From Sphagnum magellanicum (lineage: Eukaryota > Streptophyta > Sphagnopsida > Sphagnales > Sphagnaceae), in assembly GCA_021904315.1 (NCBI GenBank), contig CM038917.1, positions 3,828,041 through 3,892,040 on the forward strand: 64,000 nt of DNA, written 5' to 3'. The notes under the pieces were generated by a model. It was given only the letters and a program-made list of their open reading frames with translations. It had not been told where the DNA came from and did not search any database. Position numbers and translations under genes: made by a program. Shown here piece after piece: positions 33,401 through 44,980 of this stretch (its first letter is position 1; each line of letters opens with the position of its first letter).

Positions 33401-36400
33401 TGCTCCCCATACTTTATGCAGTATCAAAGAGTTTATTTTGGTGAGGTTTGCACTACATACTCAGAAAGATTCAGGATAGGAACAAAAGGTGGTATATTTC
33501 GTGGGAAGCCAAATTATTGTTGGGTACTTTTGCCCAGGTGCTGGAAGGACATTCATACCGATTGCAGCATCCATGGGTAGGAGTGGTGAATCGATCGCAG
33601 CAAGACATCAACAAAAATGTAGATATGATTGCTGCTAGGCGCAGGGAACGTGATTACTTTGCCCAGAGTCCAGACTATGGGCACCTTGCCAGCAGAATGG
33701 GCTCAGAATATTTGGGAAAGCTCTTGTCAAAGGTATTGTAATACACAATCATCTCCTCTTGTGTAGAGTTCATTTGCATCTGTGCATTGTGCATTCTTCA
33801 TTGCTTCACTTTAATTGTGAAGTTAGCACTTTAATAGTTCACTGTAAGTTCATTAGGCATTCATTGGTCCTTGTTAGATTTTTGGTTGTTGTGAGCATAA
33901 GGTTTCAACCTTTCCTTTGAAGGATTTCTCTGATTTTGGGTAAGTTTCCATCTGTACCATGCTCTTGGAACTATAACCACAACTCCCTGTATTGAATTAT
34001 CTCAAATATCTGGTTACAGTCTTTGCAGATGTTGGGCTGGTCCTTTTATAGATACAAGTAGTAATTTTTGCAGCCCCAGTGAAGCATAAATGCTGATGTG
34101 TCTCTGGGCTGCAGCATCTGGAAGCAGTGATCAAGGCACGTATTCCAAGTATCTTGGCAATGATCAACAAGAGTATAGATGAGATTGAAGCAGAATTGAA
34201 TCAGATAGGCCGGCCTCTTGCCAATGATGCGGGGGTAATACACTCTTCCTTTGTACTGTCTTTCCAGTGTGACTCCGTATTGAAGTAGTTAGTAGTGCTG
34301 TACAGTCTTTGTCCATCATATGAAAGAGAACTGTTTCCAGTGTCATGATGCTTGAATGCAAGTTGTATCTTGAAGGACATTTGTGTCAGCTTTAGTGTTT
34401 TCCTTCTATGTTTAAACTGACAATGGATTTTACCTTTATGCTTCTTTAGAGGGGGAATGCTTACAGGCCTACAAACTGAGGAGTGTGTTAATCATTTGTG
34501 TACATTGCACAATTTTTGTGCAGGCTCAGCTGTATACTGTGTTGGAGCTTTGCAGATCATTTGATCGCATCTTCAAGGAGCATCTAGATGGCTCGTAAGT
34601 CCATTTTCTTGGTGCTTCTTTTTTATCTTCTAGCATACCATTCACAGCTTTCTAATTGTCATTTTCCTTTCCACAGGCGACCAGGAGGTGAAAAGATATA
34701 CTCAGTTTTTGACAACCAGCTTCCAGCAGCACTAAAGAAGCTCCCATTGGAAAAACATCTTTCAATGCAGAATGTGAGGAAAGTAGTGTCTGAAGCTGAT
34801 GGGTATCAACCCCATCTCATTGCTCCAGAGAATGGTTACAGGCGCTTGATTGAGAGTGGCCTTCTCCTTTTCCGTGGCCCTGCAGAAGCAGTTGTTGATG
34901 CGGTATGTCTTAGATTTGAGTTTCTTGACCTTGAGTCTCCCCTTCTCTTTATCATCTGCCACTGGTATCAGGATTGTAAGGCACTTGTGTTTTTGGAATC
35001 ACTGCAGCGTCTTTTTATGCTATCAGCTCTTTCTTTCATAACTGGATTGAAAAACCTCCACCCTTCAGTTTCGCACTGGAAAGTATTTTGCCTTAGGTTC
35101 AAGTAAAATTTTCTTAACTATGTTGGTCAATGACTCTTTGCAGACACACTTTATCCTCAAGGATCTTGTCCGCAGAGCAGTTGGGGAGTGTACAGTAAGA
35201 AAACCGGATTTTGTTCTCTTACTTATACAAGTTCTGTTTTCTCTTTTACTGTAGGACCTTTGCAGGTATGATGTACTCAAATGGAATTTTTTTTCCACAT
35301 ACATAGGGTCCCATCTTCCTCAAACTTTTACCCAACCTCTCTGTCCCAAGATTGATGTACATTTATGCTTAGGGTTTGTGATTTTCAGGAGTTAAAACGG
35401 TTTCCTTCCTTGCGAGCTGAGCTCACACAAGCAGCAGTAGAGGCTCTTGAAAAGATGAGAGAGGAGAGTAAGAAAACATCTCTTAAGCTAGTTGACATGG
35501 AGGCAAGTTACTTAACTGTTGACTTCTTCCGAAAGCTTCCACAAGAAGTTGAAAAAGGTGGAAATCCAGGTGCATCTACAATGGATCGATACACTGATGG
35601 CCACTTGCGAAGGATTGGTGAGTGTTTTCATCAATTGATTCATGAGACATATAATTGAACGTCTCTGTCAGATTATGGGGAAGCTAGCTGTGAATCTGGT
35701 TTCTTCACACGTAGATCAGAGGACCTCTTTAGGAGAGGTTTGTCTATTTTGGTACTTTCTGGGTTATGGGAGTGCACCAGCCCTTAGATAGGGTCGTTTT
35801 GTAGAGGATTTCTTTAGGGATGCTGCATGAGGTGAATTTTTGATATGTCTCTGTAACCCTGTCTTATACAAGCTTGAGCATTTCATTTCTCAGCTAGAAA
35901 ATAAATAGGGTGATCAAGCACCTAACAGTGAATCAGGTTGGATTTTTTGGCAGGTTCAAATGTTTCAGCATACGTTAACATGGTATGTGACCTGCTAAAA
36001 AATTCCCTGCCAAAGGCTGTTGTGCATTGTCAAGTGCGTGAGGCGAAGCACTCTTTACTGGATAATTTCTATAGTCAAGTTGGGAAGCGAGAGGTATGAT
36101 TCTCTTGGCAATCTGTTGGGTGCCTTAAATGATTCAGAGTTGTAAATGTTGTGGTGTTGCATAATTTCAAACTACCTTGAGACAAGGAGAAAGCACTTGT
36201 GGGACAGGACTATGTGCTCCTTAGTACAAAGCAAAGAAATCCCAAATTCAAAAATTTCAATAATGGGCTAAAGAGTTTCAATTGATTGTTAAGTGGCAGG
36301 GGGCCTGACTGTAGTGGGACAAGTTGTCATGTGCAGGGAAAGCAGTTGGCTCAGATGTTGGATGAGGATCCGGCACTAATGGAGCGGAGGAACCAGCTTT

Positions 36401-36465
36401 CCAGAAGACTTGAGCTTTATAAAGGTGCACGTGATGAGATTGATTCTGTTGCATGGGCTAAGTAA
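30468..36465 (+). CDS. DRP1: Dynamin-related GTPase, plant DRP1 class (phragmoplastin), 16 coding exons
   Basis: Plant-specific dynamin that assembles on membranes at the cell plate and in clathrin-mediated endocytosis. Coding exons: 30468-30596, 31333-31396, 31689-31793, 31933-32034, 32252-32302, 32499-32560, 32787-32877, 33144-33208, 33538-33732, 34115-34234, 34524-34594, 34677-34902, 35144-35194, 35389-35617, 35954-36093, 36337-36465. All introns are GT-AG; 609 codons, against 610 in Arabidopsis DRP1A. Start [20 protein letters not shown] is the DRP1 N-terminus. GTPase motifs: GGQSSGKSS (41-49), Thr68, DLPG (141-144), TKLD (210-213), VNRSQ (240-244). The middle/stalk region follows with [11 protein letters not shown] and YRRLIES. 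The GTPase effector domain runs about 518-609 ([25 protein letters not shown]). There is no PH or proline-rich domain, as expected for DRP1. No damage seen; the paralogue (1A-1E) is undecided. Confidence 0.96.
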
Positions 36466-37880
36466 ATCCTCAAAACTGATTTTTGTTGTGTAAATGTATA
36501 TTCTTCTCTGACCTACTCCATATTTTGTTCTTTTACTCTCCACTTCCAGGTTCAGCATTCCTTGTTCATCATTGTACTGTTGTTCTGTGAGCTCTTCAGT
36601 TCTCAGAGAACATCCAGTCTATTTTCCTTACCACCTTTCCCTTCACCTTTGACTGTTTAGGCCTGTGTGGCAAAGCTTTTTTGACATATCTGGGGACTTT
36701 TGAAGTTCTTTCTTCTTTGTCATTCGGTGCATATCCAGGAACTCTTCCTTTTTTTCCTTGTTAGTTGTAAATTAGTACAGTAGGACTTGGGAGTGCTATG
36801 GGTATTACAGGTTGAGATATCTGCCATCCTAAAGCAGCAACAAATTCAACCATTTTGTAATATCCACATAGATATTCTTGAGCTAAGAACGCTATATCAT
36901 TTTCTCAAAGGCCACTGACTTGTAGGTGAGTGGTTTGTATCAGAACCTCCTTTTGGTGACAAGATTGAATCTAATATACAGCATTGCCAGTACACGGTTC
37001 AATCCTTGCTTTTTGCTTGCTTCACATAAAGTCTTGCTGCACCCAAACCTGCAGTGAATCAGGTTAAATGTCTTTTCCTGTCAGTTAACATACAGTTTTC
37101 CTCTGACAAGTGCTGTGTATGGTATCAGGATCGGTATACAGCGATTAGTTTTATGGTTTTAGGGTTCAGGGTTTTTTTAGGGCTTTTAAAAGTACTTTTA
37201 AGGATTTTAAGGAAGTTCTATTGTATGGAATTTTTTCTTGAAGGGTTGAGGGATTTTTATAGTAATAGCTAAAATAGACCTCAATAGTTAAACTATGTTT
37301 GTGCACTCTGTTTTCAGAGCCAAACATGGGTATACACTCACCTTTCAAGTTTAACTACAATCATGTACTTATGGTGATATCATTTTGAATTTTAAGTGGA
37401 AAAGTGAAAGCCAAGGAAAAGGAAAAGGAAAATGATGCATAGTTTAGAGTTTTTAAAACTCAGTCTTTTTTGCTGGTTTCAAGGATCAAGTTCAAAAAGC
37501 CACCTAAATGGTGTATCAAAAAGAGTTTAAAGTACTATTCATTTCTTTGTGATCAATTTCTTCCTTTGAACACCGTTACCTCTCATTTGAGAAATTTTGT
37601 TTAATCCATGCTGTACATTTTCACTTATTCAGCAACATTTTCAACCTATTCTGATTTCCCATCCTCCCTTTCCTCTTCTTCCACCCAAACTTATACCATT
37701 CTTCCTTCTACCCTTCTCACCACATTCATTTCCTCCCCAAAGTGATTCCAGCAAGCCCCCTTCTCTATGACCAGTCCCTTTCTCACACCAACTTCTATCT
37801 CCCCACATACATGAGAAATCCAAATTAGTGACAGATTCTTAGGTCCTGGATTCTATCAGACAAACTGAAAAGATGCTGGC
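36466..37880 (+). other. 3' untranslated and downstream region of the dynamin gene
   Basis: T-rich sequence follows the TAA at 36463-36465. No gene is recognised to 37.88 kb. 37640-37810 is a CT-rich strand-biased stretch. Confidence 0.4.
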
Positions 37881-37889
37881 ATTAAATTT

Positions 37890-40800
37890 GCTCTCAGAAA
37901 TACAAAAAAAGTCTTTTGAACATAGACAACCAAATCATCCCCCACTTAAATGTCAACCACAGGAGAATGAGGTTTAGTTCGAAATGAGATACCAGTACAA
38001 AAAGGAGCTTACCAAAACAATATCTAGTGATTTTACACTGGAGCACCAGGAGAGGGAGATGGAGGAGGCCATCTCCCTGTAGTGTGGCAACTAATTTTTC
38101 CAGTGTCACTACTTCCTTCATAATCATCCTGATTTCCATTTCAAGATGGTAGGCACCCATTCGTTGCAAGTGAGGGGCTTCTAGAAGATTTGTGCAGTGA
38201 AATTGAGTGGTTAGAAGATGAGGAATGGATTGTTCCTCCCTCATCAAATGCTACCACCAGTCCTCAACCTCCACTTCATTTATTGTTGTAGGTCCTGCAT
38301 AGCCTTCACAATCTCAGTTCTTAGGTTTCTATCAGTGGTTTCATATCACAATGGGCTTCATATCTAACAGAATGTCACATTAACATCTTTAGTATTGGAT
38401 TTCCAGGCTCAAAGTAAAGGACATTTGCATTTTAGGCAATGAGACATGTCTTGTCTCACTGTCAACTTAGGTTCATCTAACATCTCCAGAGTTGCATGGC
38501 TACTGTTCTCAGACTTGGAAATGAAAGAGGGTTTGTACATGAAGACCATCCTTTTGTCATCCCTGCCTGTTTGTTCCAGTCTCTGTGATAAAGGAACAGT
38601 TTGTGTGAAAAAGAAACCTACCAGAGCCATCTAATCCAGCCCCAATGGATGCTTATGAGTCACGAAGGCTGAGTTGTCGAGTAAGTTTGCTCAAAGCTGC
38701 TGGCTGCTTTTGCCACTGCTCAAGCTTTACCTTCACTCCCTCCTCTTCTTTTACAAGTTCTTCAATTTTTGCTGTTGGCTGTGAACTGAAAAAGTCCATA
38801 CACCAAGGGCTGAGAACAAGCACCATGACTAGTCTATGAGGCACAGTTTGGTTCTAGCATCTGGTCAATGAACTCAGCAAAAGCACTTCACAGAAACCAG
38901 TAACTGATAGAGCTGTCGAGCTGATTTAGCATTGCTTCCTTTGCTCTTTCTACTTGACACAGCACAACAGCCAGCAATAATACACATTTGACAATATGCC
39001 AAACACAGAGTGACTGACTGATGTGTCATATGACCCCACAAATCCATTTCCATTTCTTGGATTCTCTAGTAGTCATAAAGGATCGGTTTGGATTTCAGTT
39101 TGACTTCCAGTTGATTGCTCAAACACCTTTCTTCTTTCAACAGTTCCAAGTTGCATTTCAACAATCCTCCAAACTCTGTTCACATTTCCTGTCTGCAAGC
39201 CCTTGTTTTTCATCTACACAAGATCCAGAACAAAGATGCCCGCTGGAAGAAGAAAGCTGTTATCTCACTTTCAGATAATGCAGTTATGAACAACTAAATC
39301 TTAAGGCAGATTGGTCAAGAACTGTGGACCAGGATTCGTCACTTTAGGTATATTGGCAGAGAGACTATTTAGCACAGCTTCAACATAGTCTCGCACTTCT
39401 TGAGCCATCAATCTGAGCTCTTCCTCAAGGTCCAGTGGCATTCTCAAAATAGTTGACATTTCCTGAAGCATGGTGTTCCAGAAAGTTAATTAGCCTGCAA
39501 CTGGGACAAAAGGGTACATATCTTCTCTAAATACCATAAAAGAATGATGGAACTAATGATTGCCCTATCAAATCTTGATAAGCAGTTAAAACAACAACAA
39601 AATTCAAATAATTTACTCAATGATCTGATAGAAAGCATTCAGAATGCAAGGATCCAGTTCTCACAAAAACAATGCAACACACAGAAACTTTTAACACTAA
39701 TTCTCATCCAAAACCAGCATACCATTAACATGATGCAGCTTATGCCCCTGACAAATAAGATGTAGCAAATACTGAAAATTGTCAACTTACCACATGGCCA
39801 CCTGAAACACCTGGGGACAATGCTGCAATATTGCAGAACTCTTTGATTCCTTCACAGATCCACTTTTCATATAGGAATCTTTAGGCAACCCAATACACCC
39901 CCTTATCTTTGCAATCTATTCCAGCTTCTCCACCATGTTACTGGCCTTCAAAATGAGTGAATGCTGTGCTGCCAGTCCAATAGAAAGACAAATTCCTGTC
40001 AATGATTCTAGTACTTCTATCACTTCCTGCACATTTGTGGATATCCGCTTCTCCTACCTCCGTGTCTGACATTTGGCTTTTGAGGCAGTTGCACATGACT
40101 AGACAAGCAGTCTTCTTTTACCTTCTCTATTACCTTCACATAAGCGAATGACCTTCGTGTTGCCAAATCCAAAAAATGAACAGAAAAGTTCAAAGAAATA
40201 ATCAGGATCGAAGAAAGCACAAATGTGCATGGAGGAGTCTTACCTTTCAGGACAGTCTTGTAGGATACTTTATGACTGACTTGAAACACCAGATCATCCC
40301 CTGGGTCCTCATTAACTGTCCTAATGACAGATGATTTTTTGCTCTTTGACAATGATTTTGCAACTGAAGCTTCTTCAGCTCCATTCTCCTTCTCAGGACC
40401 CTCATCAAGAATACACTCCTGCACCCATTAAAGAAGAAAATATATGCAGGGTTCCTTTATCATATGCCATTCAATGGAACAGACATAGCAAGAGAGTACA
40501 CAGATGAACTGTTCTCTTCAGCCTGGTTCTCTGTGGACAATTCTATGGAGTGCTCGAAATCAAAACATGACAAACCGGAAACCATGACTCCTTATTGCTC
40601 TCTTTATCTGCCTCAGCAGCTTGTCCTTTCATGGCCTTAAGATTTGCACAATCAGACTGGGGCCTACTGGGAGCCCTGTGTGTGTTGGGTTTTCTTATTG
40701 ATCTGAATGATAGGTGTAATGTGACCAGGATTCTTTCTGTGCAGCTTGGTCTTTGAACATTCTCTTATGGCTGCATAGGAACAGGCAACAGGGCTCCCAG

Positions 40801-43260
40801 TAGGCCCCAGTCTGGTTGTGGTTTAGCATAGCAGCATCCCAACCATGCTTTGAACACATATGTAAGACTGCTGTGGAAAACTGTCAACAATGATACTGTG
40901 AAGGTAACAGAACACACCCAAGCTTCTGCATTGAACACATGAAGTCAAAAGAGCACTTGACAAATTTTCTGCTTCCAAGCCACCAAATGAGTTAAATTAC
41001 ATTTTCTTCACCCTGTTCCTCAATGTCTTGTACTTTGCACTCTTTCTAATGGACCTGCCCCTTGAGATGCTCCAGTTGCACCAAGAAATCTGCTCTTTCT
41101 GCATCCAACTGCAAACCCATTGCATTGGGTTCAGCTACAGCAATCTCACACTCCTGACTGCCACATTTGCAGCAGATATGAGGAACAGAAGTAAAAGCTC
41201 AACTTGATAGAGATAAATGATGCTATCCTGTCACTGTCCAATTTGAAGTACATCAGCAACACCTTTACAACATGGGTGGCAAAAGTTGGCACTAAACTGC
41301 TGTATGATGAAATGAAGCTGATGCCAAAATGAGAAAAGCTTCACTACACCAAAATGTTGATCATTTTTCATACCGCAAAGCTGCAAGCTCAGTGGTCTGC
41401 TCCTGGAGAAGCCCATCCTTAGCCCAAACCTGCTGAGAGTAAAAAATAGTCAGTAAATCCAAAGAGGTACCATGTCTTTATCAACCATCTCAGAAGACAA
41501 TATGGTTTATGTCAGCAGAAGGGTTACATAGCTACTCACTGCCTCATTTGTCTGCATCTGATGTTCCTTTTATTCTTCCAATCTTTCCTGCAGGTCATGT
41601 TTGGTTGTCTCTGTCGTGAAGTTGGTCCTGAGTGAATCACACAACAGTGGCATCTCATTAACTCAAAAGAAAACTGAATTTCCGTCAAATAAGTGTTTGA
41701 GCATAGAACCAACCTGACACCTGTATTAAGGCTTTTTTTCTCCAAATTTGTGATATAGCCACAGTGGCAACTGTCCAGAAGAGGAAAGAGCCAAATAGGG
41801 CTACAGTTCAGAGAGGACAGTAGACATTTTCTAGAATCCTGCTATATTTTGGTGACCTCCAAGAACCCAATGTCTAACCATGGCGACTTCCATGTTTTTC
41901 TCCTCATAACGTGGTGAACTCGAAGGCATCTAAGAGGAACATTGAGAGAGCAAAAAAAAGAAAAAAAGTGTCACATGCCTCTGTGGTGACTACTTGTTTG
42001 GCGGCAGGCATCAAATAACCAGGCATTCTGAAAAAGTTTCCTCCCTGAAAATCTGACCTTGTAACCTTAAAAATCTATACCTCACCCACTGCAAATTGTG
42101 TCAAAAGTTTGCACTACACCCTATCTCATCATCCATGCAAACTTGAGAAACCTGGTTCCCAACTGACATGTCCAGAAATCCAATCCCTCAAACACAATTG
42201 ATATTTGTCACATCTGAAAACACACAATTTTTGTCTGAATCATCTGGCAAACTCATCAGCACGTTTGCCTGAGGTGAAGAGATTGTGTTGCAAAAATTGT
42301 CCAAAAAGCTGAAGGAAGTGCTTGATGATTAGAGAGTCATAAAACTGCAGTAGTGCAGTTCACGTAAATTGTTGACACCAGATCCATACACATGTCGTGC
42401 TTATGGGATGCACAGAGAAAATGACAGTTGTGATCATTCTGTATCTGTGTGTGTAACCATACTGCATGACATTGCACACACCTATTGTGCCCTATACAAG
42501 CCCACAGCGTCTCTGTGCCGTAAGAATAACTGTAAACTACACCAGACATGATTTTTGACTTCATGTTTGCATCAAAACTCAAGAGAATTTAAATCCAGAA
42601 ATTCCTTCTCACTGTGAAGTTCACAAAGACAGGGTCTGAAAGGTGGTACTGGTCCAGAACCAATAACACAGTTCCAAGGACAAGCAATCATATACCTGAA
42701 GGTAAGCTACAATCTGAGAATGTTGCTTTGACTTCTCATCAAAACTGTTTGGCATTTGGATCACTTCTAATCATGTGATAAAGTGCACCCGCAGCTCCAC
42801 CTCAGCTCACTGCAACTGCTGTCTTTGTGTAGCAATGCCATGAAGTCGTTGCCCCAGGGCTGCCTCCTCAGAAGCTTCAATACCTTCACTCACTCCTGAT
42901 TGCATTGATGCAGAACTCATGGATTTGTGGTCCTTCTGCTGCTGTGGACATTAGCCATCTGAGATGTGTCACCCTTTGGACGACATGAATTCCTAATTTT
43001 GAAAGCTTTCTTTCATGCCAAAATGGACCAAAAAATCAGATTCAGTAAGAATAACACTCCCACAATTCCACGCGTAAAACCCTAAAAGCATGCACCCTCT
43101 GGTTTCTACATCAGTGCCCCCATTTAGAGACTGTCACAAACCTCATTATAAAGCGCTGCTGCCTCATCCCCTTCAGCTCCAAGGGTTTGGGACCCAGGTT
43201 CTTGCGGTGAAGGAGATCCTCTGATGTACTGAGAATCACTTGAAATGGCCACTGCTTCCT
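37890..43260 (-). pseudogene. Decayed multi-exon coiled-coil protein gene
   Basis: Exon-like pieces lie in order on the minus strand, separated by intron-like spacers. 43148-43275: Ser/Pro-rich N-terminus (ESSTQEAVAISSDSQY, GSPSPQEPGSQTLG, EAAALYNE, then GT). 42700-42950: ASEEAALGQRLHGIATQRQQ, a stop, then SKQHSQIVAYLQ and GT. 41550-41640: HDLQERLEE, a stop, KEHQMQTNEAV. 41345-41425: AKDGLLQEQTTELAALR. 41040-41130: LQLDAERADFLVQLEHLKGQ, then a stop. 40230-40424: ECILDEGPEKENG to YKTVLKG. 39920-40040: QEVIEVLESLTGICL. 39350-39480: [21 protein letters not shown]. 38650-38840: KIEELVKEEEGVKVKLEQ. Heptad-like Leu spacing and Glu/Gln/Lys richness indicate coiled coils. Several pieces contain stops and the start codon seems eroded. 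I do not recognise the family. Confidence 0.55.
40653..40814. repeat. 27-bp perfect inverted repeat with 108-nt loop
   Basis: The left arm (40653-40679) begins CAGACTGGGGCCTACTGG. The right arm (40788-40814) is its exact reverse complement, ending CCAGTAGGCCCCAGTCTG. With one mismatch the stem extends outward by about six more bases (CACAA on each side). It lies in an intron-like spacer of the decayed coiled-coil gene. It could be a foldback transposon or a small-RNA precursor; no flanking duplication was found. Confidence 0.9.
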
Positions 43261-43299
43261 GGGTGGAAGATTCTCGTCGTCACCGGAAGCGAGGACAAG

Positions 43300-44045
43300 A
43301 AACCCGCTGCGAGGCTGGGCTCCATTTTTAGGTTCGGTAGAGGTTCGGGTGTTCTCTTAGGCTTGGTACAGGTTCGGGAAAGTGGAATGGGGCGCGGAAA
43401 CGCAAATTTGCTGTGGCCAATAGGAAGGCAGAAAAGAATTTGGACTGGACTTTTGACATAACGGCTTTTTTATTCCATCCGTACCAGAACATCGAAACTG
43501 ATAAACGGCGGTTCTCAGAATCGTATAGCTACGGTTCTCAAAAAGGCACATAACCAGGGTTCCGCTATGTAATTGGGGCTCTCGGAAATTCTGAGAGATA
43601 TATATATCACAGCAGATCTAAACTAATAATAATAGTAATAATTACAGAACCGGCCATATCTAACCTTCTGTGAAATTGGTGCTCGGCCGGTTATTTCATG
43701 AAATACACTGGTTCTTTGAGGCTTTTTGAACCGGGCTGAGGTTTGTTTGATTCTGGAAATTTTCCAAAAAACAGCAACCAGAGATTTTATTTTATTTTTT
43801 GGGAGTCCCAGCACAAATGGACGGAAATGCAACCAGAGGTTCTTTGATACTCAATTGTTATTTTTTAAAATCCTGGAACTGGAGGTTATAAGAAAAATTA
43901 GATAACAAGACAGGTTCAACCTAGCAACACTAAAAAAAGGAAAAGATTCCCTAATATGTGGAACCAAACCTTCAAATTTTCAAAGAAACCCAAACAGGAG
44001 GCTACCTTTCAAAAATCGGATAAGATTATGCCCAACCCTGGTTCA
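43300..44045. mobile_element. Possible degenerate hAT-like element
   Basis: The right end reads TGCCCAACCCTG (about 44029-44040), close to the end motif CAGNGTTGGGC of the element at 16433-17343, and the interior repeats GGTTCT/AGAACC many times (43508, 43645, 43711, 43840), as that element does. A left partner CGAGGCTGGGC at about 43310 is a weak match, and no target duplication is evident. Confidence 0.4.
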
Positions 44046-44980
44046 AACTAGAAACCGTTAAAATAACAAAAATTTCTTCAAATGCGGGGACCAAAAAAAG
44101 CCACCAGACTACCTAAGTTGTTATAGTGAGAAGAGACAAGAAGTGTATGGGTACGTCGCTCATTTATAGTAATCTTGAAGGGGCAACATTTCACTCTTGA
44201 AATGATCCCTGCCCCCCACAAGTAGGGCCCAATCCAGCTCGCATCGTTTATTACTATGGGGGGTGAAGCCCCGGAAGCATGGCATAATTCCTTGGACCCA
44301 GGGTAGGTCCCAGGCATAAATGCCCTGCTACCAAATGCCTCCTAGTGTTAAATGAAATACCCACATCAATGAACATTTCGATAAATGAAATGGCCATTCC
44401 AATGTCCATCCTATTGTTCTTTTGTTTTTTAGGGCAATTGTGGGGGGCGAAGTTTAGCTTAGTTTTGAGCATGGCATGTGGGGGAATTGTATTTGAGAAT
44501 GAATTTTACAAATTTTACTAGTTTTTTCAACAGGTTTTTCTTTCCAGACGTATGAGGCTCCCATTGAGGGCATTATGGTTGTGAGCTCCCTACACCTCAT
44601 TGGCTACTTGTCTTCTAAAGCTTTGAGTATGAAACCTACATTTAATTATGTTGTTTCAAAGCTCCGAATTCAAGCTGTTACCTTTGGGTTTCAAAAATTC
44701 TCTTGTTTGTCTTCTTAGGTTCTATGAGCATCTCCAGCAGTGTTGATATGTGATCCTGCACAGTAAAATTGGATGAAAAAAAGTCAAAATATGCTGGTTT
44801 GGCTAAAGAAAATGGTTTTCGCTCAACATACATGCACAGTTTGTGATGGCTTGTAAATGACACAGAATGATATCCACTTGCAAAAAAGAGTGTAATAAAT
44901 TTGATCTAACTTTTGTTCAATGTTTATGATTGGTCGATCATAATAATTTGTCAAGGTGATTTGCTATTAGTAGTCCCCCA
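44046..44980. other. Non-coding DNA
   Basis: A GC-richer patch at 44190-44340 is unidentified. No gene. Confidence 0.4.

Noticed and set aside
34588-35106. 172-codon frame as a secreted protein
   Set aside because: The hydrophobic start is intron sequence; the middle is exon 12 of the dynamin gene.
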